A DNA stretch of 64,000 bases from Sporosarcina luteola. GTDB lineage: Bacteria; Bacillota; Bacilli; Bacillales_A; Planococcaceae. The stretch covers positions 40,338-104,337 of the forward strand of contig NZ_BJYL01000008.1 in the NCBI RefSeq assembly GCF_007991495.1. Reading direction: 5' to 3'. The notes below the pieces were generated by a model that saw only the letters and a list, made by a program, of their open reading frames with translations, was not told the DNA's origin and ran no database searches. Below, one piece after another: positions 51,391-60,503 of the stretch. The position numbers and the translations under genes were made by a program. The stretch's first letter is position 1; the number at the start of each line of letters is the position of its first letter.

Positions 51391-51514
51391 TTGGAGTGGA
51401 AGGCGGCGACTCCAGCGGGAATAGCATGAGCTGAAGACCCCGCAACGTAGCGAAGCGAAGTGAGGAGGCTGAAGCCATGCCCGCGGAAAGCGTCCGCCTG
51501 GAACGGAAAGCAAC
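51391..51514. repeat. Structured intergenic repeat common in Bacillaceae/Planococcaceae
   Basis: Starts TTGGAGTGGAAGGCGGCGAC and ends GGAACGGAAAGCAAC. AGGCGG-CGAC-CAGCGGG pairs with CCCGCGG-GTC-CGCCT, with inner complementary parts (GACCCCGC, GAGGAGGCTGAAGCC). I recognise near-identical copies from many Bacillales genomes; function unknown, probably a non-autonomous mobile or structured repeat. It abuts the IS1182 remnant. Confidence 0.75.
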
Positions 51515-51540
51515 TGTTCATGTTACATTTAGCATCAAAA

Positions 51541-51570
51541 AAAGTGTGCTAACGATCACCAGCACACTTT
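51541..51570 (-). terminator. Terminator of the gbsR-like gene
   Basis: AAAGTGTGCT and AGCACACTTT arms around a 10-base loop, just after the minus-strand stop at 51577. Confidence 0.85.
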
Positions 51571-51576
51571 AGTCAT

Positions 51577-52122
51577 TTATTTCGTCAATTCATCTTTTCG
51601 AGGAACAAGGTCAAAAATATCGTGGTCTTCGAATGCATCAACTAAACGATCAAGCCATTCGTAGTAATCGCGTATATATTCGAGTTTTGCTATATCTATT
51701 TCAACAGTTTCTTTCAATTCATCACTAACTCCTGGATCGTTTCTCAAAACTTGCAGTTCGGTTAACGATTTTCTAATAGCGACGGAATGAAGAGAGATGG
51801 ACCTGCGCCATTTAATTGAAAATAAATCGATGAAGCTTTGGTACCAATCGTCTTTCACTTGGTAGAGATCTTTGCGGATACCACGTTTCCATGCGCGTTC
51901 CACTAATTTTAAGTCTGACAATGCTCTAACGGAAGTGCTCATACTCGTTTTGCTCATGCCGAGTTCTTCTGTCATATCATCCAATGTTAACGGCTCATTA
52001 TGGAAGAACATCGTGCCGTACTGTCTGCCAGCAGATGGTGTTAGGCCATATAGATGTATATTTTGCGCGATTGTTTCGATGATCCGCTCGCGTGCTTTGT
52101 CAAGTGTTTCTTTTCCGTCCAT
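51577..52122 (-). CDS. GbsR/OpcR-type transcriptional repressor
   Basis: A 181-residue MarR-like regulator with the GbsR layout: N-terminal helix, winged HTH (about 35-85; LTLDDMTEELGMSKTSMSTSVRALSDLKLVERAWKRG) and a C-terminal helical dimer region. GbsR and OpcR in Bacillus control choline oxidation and glycine-betaine/choline uptake genes in response to choline or osmotic state. It is divergent from opuAA, 207 bases away, consistent with control of that operon. GGAGGGAATGCATA precedes the ATG. Confidence 0.88.
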   Translation of the reverse strand: MDGKETLDKARERIIETIAQNIHLYGLTPSAGRQYGTMFFHNEPLTLDDMTEELGMSKTSMSTSVRALSDLKLVERAWKRGIRKDLYQVKDDWYQSFIDLFSIKWRRSISLHSVAIRKSLTELQVLRNDPGVSDELKETVEIDIAKLEYIRDYYEWLDRLVDAFEDHDIFDLVPRKDELTK

Positions 52123-52219
52123 TATGCATTCCCTCCGAAGTCTCTCATGGAAATCAATTTCCCAATCACTATCCTAAGCATATTATACCCACATTTCGAG
52201 TATATCGATAAAACTAAAC

Positions 52220-52243
52220 TTTGTACAGTTTTTTCCGTACAAA
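52220..52243. promoter_or_regulatory. Inverted repeat, candidate GbsR-type operator
   Basis: TTTGTAC-N10-GTACAAA lies between the divergent regulator and opuA operon, just upstream of the opuA promoter. Position and symmetry fit a repressor dimer site; assignment to the neighbouring regulator is inference. Confidence 0.5.
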
Positions 52244-52264
52244 CAATTTATTTCGTAAAAACGG

Positions 52265-52293
52265 TTGTATTACAAAATTATTACGCATATACT
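52265..52293 (+). promoter_or_regulatory. Promoter of the opuA operon
   Basis: TTGTAT (52265-52270), exact 17-base spacer, TATACT (52288-52293). Start of transcription near 52300, about 30 bases before the ATG. Confidence 0.6.
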
Positions 52294-52329
52294 AGTAGAC
52301 GTTGAGTTTCGAATTTAGGGAGTGTACGC

Positions 52330-53575
52330 ATGGAAGAACAAAGAAAGAAAATCGAAGTCGTCAATACGACTAAAATCTTCGGTAAACATAGCAAGCGCGC
52401 GGCGCAGCTATTGAACGAAGGCAAATCGAAGGGTGAAATCTTGAAGTCTACCGGAGCTACGGTAGGTGTGAAAAACGCTTCTTTCGATGTCTATGATGGT
52501 GAAATATTTGTCATCATGGGGCTATCTGGAAGTGGGAAATCGACGTTGGTCCGGATGTTGAACCGGTTGATTGATCCGACGATGGGGTCAATCCGAATTG
52601 ATGGGGAAGATATTGTCGTGATGAATAAAGAGCAGCTTCGCGGAATCAGAAGGAAAAAAATTGGAATGGTGTTCCAAAATTTCGCCCTTTTCCCTCATAA
52701 GACAATTCTTGAGAACACGGAATATGGTCTCGAAATTCAAGGGATTGCGAAAGCGGAACGGCAAGAGAAAGCACGCGAATCACTGAAACTCGTAGGACTA
52801 GCAGGATATGAAGAACAATATCCTAGCCAGCTAAGTGGCGGAATGCAGCAACGTGTCGGATTGGCGAGAGCGCTTGCAAACGGTCCAGATGTTTTATTGA
52901 TGGACGAAGCATTCAGTGCGCTGGATCCGTTAATTCGTAAAGATATGCAGGATGAATTGCTGCAACTGCATCATGATATGGGAAAAACAATTATTTTCAT
53001 CACCCATGATTTGGATGAGGCACTTCGGATCGGCGATCGCATCGCTCTAATGAAGGACGGAGAAATCGTTCAAATCGGGACGCCTGAAGAAATCTTAATG
53101 AGCCCTTCGAATGAATACGTTGAACGTTTTGTCGAGGATGTTGACCTTTCGAAAGTGTTGACAGCAGGCCATATTATGAAGAAGGCGGATATGGTTCAAA
53201 TAGATCGTGGTGCCCGAGTTGCATTGCGTCTTATGAAAAGACAGGGGATTTCATCCATTTATGTTGTGGATAAAGGGAATCGGTTGATTGGTGCGGTGAC
53301 AGCGCAAGATGCACTTGACGCAACGGATTCAGGTAAAACATTGGAAGATGTCTTGATTCGGGATGTTCCGACAATTACTCCGGATACAGTATTAACTGAT
53401 CTGTTCGATACTGTTTCGACGACGACGATTCCAGTCGCTGTTGTGAACGAACAGAATCATTTGCAAGGTATTATCATTCGTGGTGCACTGATCGGCGCTT
53501 TAGCAGGCGACGGCCAGTTTATTAATAGCAGTCCAGTAGAATCCGTAGTTGCGGAAGAAGTCGAGGTGGTCAACC

Positions 53576-53583
<8 letters not shown>
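52330..53583 (+). CDS. opuAA: Glycine betaine ABC transporter ATPase
   Basis: A 417-residue ATPase of the ProV/OpuAA family: Walker A GLSGSGKST, signature LSGGMQQRV, Walker B VLLMDEAFSALD, H-loop THD, and two C-terminal CBS domains (about 280-400) that in OpuA sense ionic strength. The N-terminal KHSKRAAQLLNEGKSKGEI extension is typical. Powers import of the compatible solute glycine betaine (and possibly proline betaine). Overlaps opuAB by 8 bases. Confidence 0.95.
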
Positions 53584-55338
<1,755 letters not shown>

Positions 55339-55346
55339 AAAAATTC

Positions 55347-55359
55347 GGTGCCTGACACC
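55347..55359. repeat. Half copy of the GGTGCC element (G)
   Basis: GGTGCCTGACACC in the short gap between opuAC and its terminator; no opposite arm. Confidence 0.55.
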
Positions 55360-55361
55360 AC

Positions 55362-55399
55362 AAAAAGCCTCCAACCTTTTCACGGTTTGGAGGCTTTTT
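55362..55399. terminator. Bidirectional terminator of opuA and the ComK-like gene
   Basis: AAAAAGCCTCCAA...CC pairs with GG...TTTGGAGGCTTTTT around a short loop, between two convergent stops. Confidence 0.9.
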
Positions 55400-55405
55400 G
55401 ACGTA

Positions 55406-55885
55406 TCATTGATGTTCAATTGAATAATAATGGTAGTTGAATTCTTTGCTGCCCGGGAGTATGTAGTTCAATTGGCAGATAGGTTTGTCTGCCCTATGTA
55501 AGCGTTTGCGTTGTTGATCAATAAAAGACTTGCTCGCATGAACGGAAATGGTTGAACCATTTTCAAATCGCAATTCAGTCTTATTCATTCCGACTGCACG
55601 AGAAGTGAAAAAGCGATTGAAAATCCATACACAGTTCACATCGCGGGATTCCGCTGTTTGGAAAAACCCATAATTTTGTTGATTCAAGCATGATGGGTCA
55701 GGTTTCATGTGAGAACCACTTCTTATAGTATGATTCCAAATGCTTGCCTGATCCAAAAGTTCCATAGGATTGCGGTTAGAAAGAAAATTGCCATGCGTCG
55801 TTAGAATCTCCGACAAGCCATCGTCTCCGTTCGCCCAACGTAATGCGAGCGCGCGATGATCGAGTAAAAAACTTTTACTAAACAT
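55406..55885 (-). CDS. ComK-like competence transcription factor
   Basis: A 159-residue soluble protein. The pattern CVWIFNRFF...TELRFENGSTISV...SFIDQQRKR matches the core of ComK (CGWISHVHV...TEVTFSNGKTMEL...SFENQVYR in B. subtilis, from memory), the activator of DNA-uptake genes that binds AT-boxes as a tetramer. It is shorter than ComK (about 190) and its N-terminal part is divergent, so a ComK paralogue is possible. ATG 55885 has AAGGAGG at 9 bases; a longer in-frame extension to 56065 has none and is not plausible as sequence. Confidence 0.68.
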   Translation of the reverse strand: MFSKSFLLDHRALALRWANGDDGLSEILTTHGNFLSNRNPMELLDQASIWNHTIRSGSHMKPDPSCLNQQNYGFFQTAESRDVNCVWIFNRFFTSRAVGMNKTELRFENGSTISVHASKSFIDQQRKRLHRADKPICQLNYILPGSKEFNYHYYSIEHQ

Positions 55886-56075
55886 AACTAATCCTCCTTT
55901 TTTTCTCATTTCGCCATTTATTATAGCATGGTGAATTCCAAATAAATAGTATAAATGTCTTAAAAATATGCAAATTGCGAAAAATACATTATAACGTACA
56001 TTTTTTAACGAAATTCTAGCGGATTTCCAGTAGCAATCCCACTGATCAATTTCTGCAAAATTCAAACCGATCTAC

Positions 56076-56106
56076 TTGACCTTTACGTTAACGTCAATGA
56101 TATAGT
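56076..56106 (+). promoter_or_regulatory. MerR-type promoter with 19-base spacer and dyad
   Basis: TTGACC (56076-56081), 19-base spacer, TATAGT (56101-56106). The spacer contains TTTACGTTAACGTCAA, a near-palindrome centred on GTTAAC. An over-long 19-base spacer with a central dyad is the hallmark of MerR-family activated promoters, and this sequence resembles the LiuR/fatty-acid MerR motif. A further half site CAACGTAAAC follows at 56107-56116. Confidence 0.75.
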
Positions 56107-56126
56107 CAACGTAAACAGCTGAAGGG

Positions 56127-56513
56127 GTGGTGAAGCTGAGGACGATTAGAGAAACTGCGGAATTATTTGGGGTGTCAACGCGTACAATCCGGTACTACGA
56201 GGAAATTGGGCTGCTTGCACCAGATCGGTCGGTGCACAAACAGCGGATGTATTCAAATGCAGAGCTTGCAAAATTGAAACTGATTTTCCGAGGAAAGCGA
56301 TACGGGTTTTCATTGGATGAAATCAAAGAGATGGTGCTGCTGTTCGACAAAGACCGGTCAGGGCGCAAACAGCTTGAACGGACAGTCGAATATGGCAAAC
56401 GAAGAATTGGAGAAATCGATGAAAAAATTCGAGAACTTCAAGAAATGAAGGGTGAAATGGAAGAACTACTCGGAGAATTCACTGACAGGTTAAACATTTC
56501 GAAAGGGGAATGA
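56127..56513 (+). CDS. MerR-family regulator of acyl-CoA metabolism
   Basis: A regulator of up to 128 residues: winged HTH (about 5-75; TIRETAELFGVSTRTIRYYEEIGLL) and a coiled-coil dimer helix (about 78-118). No Cys ligands for metals, so a small-molecule or acyl-CoA-type effector is likely, as in LiuR. The 5' end offers GTG 56127, GTG 56130 and CTG 56136; GAAGGGG is best spaced for the CTG, which would give MRTIRETAELFG, a common MerR start. Its gene overlaps the acyl-CoA synthetase region, forming one operon behind the 19-base-spacer promoter. Confidence 0.88.
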   Translation: MVKLRTIRETAELFGVSTRTIRYYEEIGLLAPDRSVHKQRMYSNAELAKLKLIFRGKRYGFSLDEIKEMVLLFDKDRSGRKQLERTVEYGKRRIGEIDEKIRELQEMKGEMEELLGEFTDRLNISKGE

Positions 56514-56518
56514 AGGGA

Positions 56519-58024
56519 ATGAACAGTTCAAAATTATTGGAGAGAAATGCAAGGAAGTATCCGCAATCAGAAGCAGTCGTCAGCATGGGGAAGCGGACGA
56601 CATATAAGGAATTGGATGCGCGTGTCAATCGGTTCGGACATGCACTCAGAAAGGAAGGGATTCAAAAAGGAGCGAAGGTGGCGCTCTTCCTGCCGAATGT
56701 CGAGGAATTCATCGTCGCCTATTTCGCGGTGCAGCGAATCGGCGGAATTGTCGTACCGATCAATGTCAAATTGACAACAGACGAATTGAAATATGTGCTT
56801 ATCCATTCAGATGCAGAAGCGCTCATTGCAAATGAAATGCTGTTCGATACGGTGCGAACATTGCAATCTCCTTCTATTTTAATCAAAACAGGAGAAGCGT
56901 CGGGAATCTGGAAAAGCTTCGAAACGCTCATCCAGCAATCGGATGATCAAGCGATTCCATGCGATTTAAAAGAAGACGACGAATCGACAATACTTTACAC
57001 TTCAGGCACGACAGGAGATCCTAAAGGGGTTTTATTCAGCTATCGCAACATTCTTACTGTCGCTTCCTTGATTGCAGTTGAAATGGAATATAAACCGGAA
57101 AGCCGTATTCTTCTCATGATGCCGCTCAGCCATTCGGCACCGCTTCATTTATTCATGATGGCGGGCATGTATGTCGGTGCAACGCTCGTTCTCACACCGA
57201 CGTTCACACCTGATCTACTGATCGATACGGTAGAAAAAGAGAAAACGACCCATTTCTTCGGTGCGCCTGTCGCCTATTTACTAACGGCGGGACAGCCGCG
57301 TTTGAAGGAAGCTGATCTTTCTTCCATGAAGTGGTGGGTGTACGGGGGAGCTCCTCTATCCGCAAACGAAGTGAAAATGGTGAAAACCGCATTCAAGACG
57401 GATAATCTTATTTGCGTCTACGGCCTGACGGAAGCAGGTCCTAGCGGTTCATTGCTGCTTGCGGATGAGCACGCTACGAAAGCGGGCAGCATCGGACGCA
57501 GGGCGCCTCTTCACACAGAACTCCGGATTGTGAATGAACAAGGGGAAGACGTTGCGACAGGTGAAATCGGTGAAATCGTCTTGCTCGGGGAAGGGAATAT
57601 GCTCGGCTACTATAAGAATGATGAAGAGACGAAGAAGGCTTTCATCGGGGAGTGGCTGAAGACCGGCGACTTGGCGAAGTTCGATGAAGATGGTTTCATT
57701 TGGATTGTCGACCGGAAAAAAGACTTGATCATTTCGGGCGGCGTCAATGTGTATCCGAAAGAAATCGAGGAAACGATCCTTCGTTTTCCTGGCATCCGGG
57801 AAGTGGCGGTCGTCGGCGTGCCGCATCCTGAATGGGGCGAGACGGTGAAAGCGGTGTTCGCTGCAACTGTACCGGTTAATGTGAATGAAATGAAGGCATT
57901 CCTGGCGGAGCATCTTGCCAAATACAAAGTTCCGCGCTTGTACGAGCAAGTTGAAGCATTGCCGCGAAACGCATCCGGCAAAATTCTGAAACAACCATTG
58001 CGGGAAGGAGTGACAATCCAGTGA
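56519..58024 (+). CDS. Acyl-CoA synthetase (AMP-forming)
   Basis: A 501-residue adenylate-forming enzyme that activates a carboxylic acid to acyl-CoA via acyl-AMP. P-loop ILYTSGTTGDPKG, aromatic motif VYGLTEAGP, hinge WLKTGDLAKFDEDGFIWIVDRKKDLII and C-terminal catalytic Lys in RNASGKILK. Chain length preference cannot be read off, but medium/long-chain or branched substrates fit the neighbours. The ATG at 56510 overlaps the regulator stop (ATGA) but is only 2 bases from AAAGGGG; ATG 56519 is better spaced. It overlaps the acyl-CoA dehydrogenase by 4 bases. Confidence 0.9.
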   Translation: MNSSKLLERNARKYPQSEAVVSMGKRTTYKELDARVNRFGHALRKEGIQKGAKVALFLPNVEEFIVAYFAVQRIGGIVVPINVKLTTDELKYVLIHSDAEALIANEMLFDTVRTLQSPSILIKTGEASGIWKSFETLIQQSDDQAIPCDLKEDDESTILYTSGTTGDPKGVLFSYRNILTVASLIAVEMEYKPESRILLMMPLSHSAPLHLFMMAGMYVGATLVLTPTFTPDLLIDTVEKEKTTHFFGAPVAYLLTAGQPRLKEADLSSMKWWVYGGAPLSANEVKMVKTAFKTDNLICVYGLTEAGPSGSLLLADEHATKAGSIGRRAPLHTELRIVNEQGEDVATGEIGEIVLLGEGNMLGYYKNDEETKKAFIGEWLKTGDLAKFDEDGFIWIVDRKKDLIISGGVNVYPKEIEETILRFPGIREVAVVGVPHPEWGETVKAVFAATVPVNVNEMKAFLAEHLAKYKVPRLYEQVEALPRNASGKILKQPLREGVTIQ

Positions 58025-59691
58025 AAGTACTACAAGAAGCGGATTCCGTTAAAATAGACAATTTCTTTGAAAACGACGAAACACTTCAACTCATACTCGA
58101 AGAACATCTGGATGGGCCATTCCTTAACTACGCGAAGCGGGAACTGCATGCCTTCGGAGAACTATGTGCGAATGAAATCGACGAGCGTGCGAAATATACT
58201 GACCGCGAAGGGGAGCCCCGCCTCATCCAATACGATAAATTCGGAGAGGAAGTTTCCGAAGTATGGGTGAATGAAGGGTATCGGAAAACGGTCCAGGAAA
58301 CGTATGATACGGGCATTGTCGGCTACGTGCATAAGGAAATTCCAGAGCTCGGGCATAAAGGGAATTATACGTACAGCTTCGCGCAAGGCTATCTTCTGTC
58401 GCATGCGGAGCCGGGGTTTCATTGCCCCGTCACGTTGACGCTGGCGACCGCGTACTTGCTTGATCATTACGCTGATGAACATGTGAAAAGCCTTTTCCTC
58501 AATAATGTTTGCTCGACCGGTGAAGTACCGTTATACGAAGGCGCAACATTTTTGACGGAGCGGCAAGGAGGATCTGATGTAGGTGCAAACGTTGTGAAAG
58601 CGGTGCAAGACGGCGATCACTTCCGCCTCTTTGGAGAGAAATATTTTGCATCGAATGCCGGCATGGCAGGTGTCGCGATGGTGCTTGCTAGAATTGACGG
58701 AGCGCAGGACGGCTCGCGTGGATTGACGCTTTTCGCAGTTCCTTGGCGCACAGAAGATGGCAAGCTGAATGGCTTGCGCATCCGCCGTCTGAAGGACAAA
58801 CTGGGCGTGCGCGCCGTACCTTCAGGCGAGGTCGAATTTGACGGTGCGCTCGCCTATGTCGTCGGTGATCAGACAAAAGGTTTCTATTATATGATGGAAG
58901 CACTCAATCTGTCGCGCATTTGTAATGCTGTCGCTTCAGTCGGCATCATGCGCAGGGCATTATTGGAATCAAAAGCATATGCCACTCGCCGCAACGCATT
59001 CGACAACCGGCTCATCGACTATCCGATGGTGAAGGATACAATCGGAAAAATGGTTGCAAAGCTCCATGTCGAAGTGGCTACCGTCTTTGATTTGACCCAA
59101 CAGTATGAACGCGTCACAGAGGGCACGGCGTCCGATCGGGAAACAATTCTCAATCGTCTTTTTATCGCGCTTATGAAAAAGGAAACGGCGGAACAGGCAA
59201 TCCATTTCGCGCACGAAGCGATTGAAATGCATGGCGGCAACGGTTATATCGAAGATTTCGTCACACCGCGCCTACTGCGGGACGCCCAAGTGCTCACCGT
59301 CTGGGAAGGCACCGCGAATATTTTAGGGCTCGAACTCATCCGGCTCGTCAATAATTACGAAGCGCACAAGCTATTTCTGGATGAAATGCGGAACCGCCTT
59401 GTCATCATCCATGACAGCGAAATGAAAAAAGCGGTTTTCGTCGAATTAAACAAGCTATCCACCGATCTTACGGTATTTGCAAATTTGGACAATGCACTTC
59501 AAACACTCGAAGCGAAAGGTCTTATGAAGCGGATGGCGCATCTATATGAAAGCATCGTTGCGCTTGAATGGGCGATGAAACACGGCGACAAGTACGAAAA
59601 ACTTGCGGACATCTATATTGAAGATACTTGGTCATTGCGGAAACTCGGAACACCGATGAAAACGGTTGAGTATTTTGATGAATTGATTTGA
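58021..59691 (+). CDS. Acyl-CoA dehydrogenase (AidB-like, large)
   Basis: A 556-residue FAD enzyme longer than ordinary acyl-CoA dehydrogenases (about 380). Segments TERQGGSDVGANV, MEALNLSRICNAVASVGIMRRAL and ML-type end LRDAQVLTVWEGTANILGLELIRL match the AidB/isovaleryl-like branch. It should oxidise an acyl-CoA at C2-C3 after activation by the synthetase just upstream; the C-terminal about 130 residues form an extra helical domain. Start GTG 58021 overlaps the upstream stop (GTGA). Confidence 0.88.
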   Translation: MKVLQEADSVKIDNFFENDETLQLILEEHLDGPFLNYAKRELHAFGELCANEIDERAKYTDREGEPRLIQYDKFGEEVSEVWVNEGYRKTVQETYDTGIVGYVHKEIPELGHKGNYTYSFAQGYLLSHAEPGFHCPVTLTLATAYLLDHYADEHVKSLFLNNVCSTGEVPLYEGATFLTERQGGSDVGANVVKAVQDGDHFRLFGEKYFASNAGMAGVAMVLARIDGAQDGSRGLTLFAVPWRTEDGKLNGLRIRRLKDKLGVRAVPSGEVEFDGALAYVVGDQTKGFYYMMEALNLSRICNAVASVGIMRRALLESKAYATRRNAFDNRLIDYPMVKDTIGKMVAKLHVEVATVFDLTQQYERVTEGTASDRETILNRLFIALMKKETAEQAIHFAHEAIEMHGGNGYIEDFVTPRLLRDAQVLTVWEGTANILGLELIRLVNNYEAHKLFLDEMRNRLVIIHDSEMKKAVFVELNKLSTDLTVFANLDNALQTLEAKGLMKRMAHLYESIVALEWAMKHGDKYEKLADIYIEDTWSLRKLGTPMKTVEYFDELI

Positions 59692-59704
59692 ATAGAAAAA
59701 ATGT

Positions 59705-59737
59705 GAAGTCGGCTCAATCTTTCGAGTCGACTTTTTT
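59705..59737 (+). terminator. Terminator of the acyl-CoA operon
   Basis: AAGTCGGCTC and GAGTCGACTT arms with TTTTTT; 15 bases after the stop. Confidence 0.85.
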
Positions 59738-59955
59738 GTGTTTTAGATATCGTCTAGCTTCGGGTGCGAAATATGAATGTTTCCCCACTTTTTTTCAGCA
59801 TTAGACAATAAAAGCTGTCGATGCACAAAGTTTCAATTCGTATGTTGACGATTTGTATGAAAGTATAGCATTTTTTATCTAAAAAATTTAATTTTCTAAC
59901 AGCCGTGAAAGTCGTATAGTTAATGAAAAGGTCTATGTCTAAAGGAGTGATTGTC

Positions 59956-60219
59956 ATAAAAAAAGTTCTAGCAATCCTACTGGCAGTTTCCGTTGTGGCG
60001 TGCAGCGCTACGATATTTGCCGCAGTCGAACCGGCCGTAGAACTTCTTGCTTCATTCGAAAAGGAATACGAACAGCACCTGCATGATGCCGAATCATTCG
60101 AAAGGCTGGAAAACGGCCTCAACAAAGCGGAGTTGGATCTATTGGAGTTGGCGGCGGACGATACAGGTTTGACGCTCAAGACGGTGAATAAAAGGCTGGA
60201 TGGACAAGCAGGAAAATAG
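59956..60219 (+). CDS. Small secreted protein with apparent ATA start
   Basis: An 87-residue product if initiated where the ribosome site points: AAAGGAG (59941-59947) is 8 bases before ATA (59956), giving (M)KKVLAILLAVSVVACSATIF, a classic signal peptide with possible lipobox-like VVAC. In-frame ATGs at 59923 and 59935 have no ribosome site and would put ten extra polar residues before the signal; GTG 59947 overlaps the site. The mature part is helical and acidic. No family recognised. The non-canonical start should be read with care. Confidence 0.55.
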   Translation: MKKVLAILLAVSVVACSATIFAAVEPAVELLASFEKEYEQHLHDAESFERLENGLNKAELDLLELAADDTGLTLKTVNKRLDGQAGK

Positions 60220-60315
60220 GGGAATGGGAATGCGAATATATAAATGAGCTGTGAGGATGCAGCTCAATACATAAGCACTGCAAGCGGCAGTTCCACAATT
60301 TGTGCACATAGTAAA

Positions 60316-60328
60316 GGTGCCTGCCACC
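60316..60328. repeat. Half copy of the GGTGCC element (H)
   Basis: GGTGCCTGCCACC without opposite arm, upstream of the sensor kinase gene. Confidence 0.55.
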
Positions 60329-60503
60329 AAATTAACCAATCAGACAAAATCTTTTCTAATCAGACAAAAATAGAATCTTAATTATCGCATTTTATGACGT
60401 GATATTCAGTATTGGTTGTCTATACTGGGAGCATAAGAGAATAAAAGTTTCGTCAGGCTTTCATTTTAAAAAGAAGAAATAGGTGGTTATAGGGGTGTAT
60501 GGA

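Noticed and set aside
55886..56065. N-terminal extension of the ComK-like protein
   Set aside because: It has no ribosome site, is AT-rich and untypical, whereas AAGGAGG sits before the ATG at 55885.
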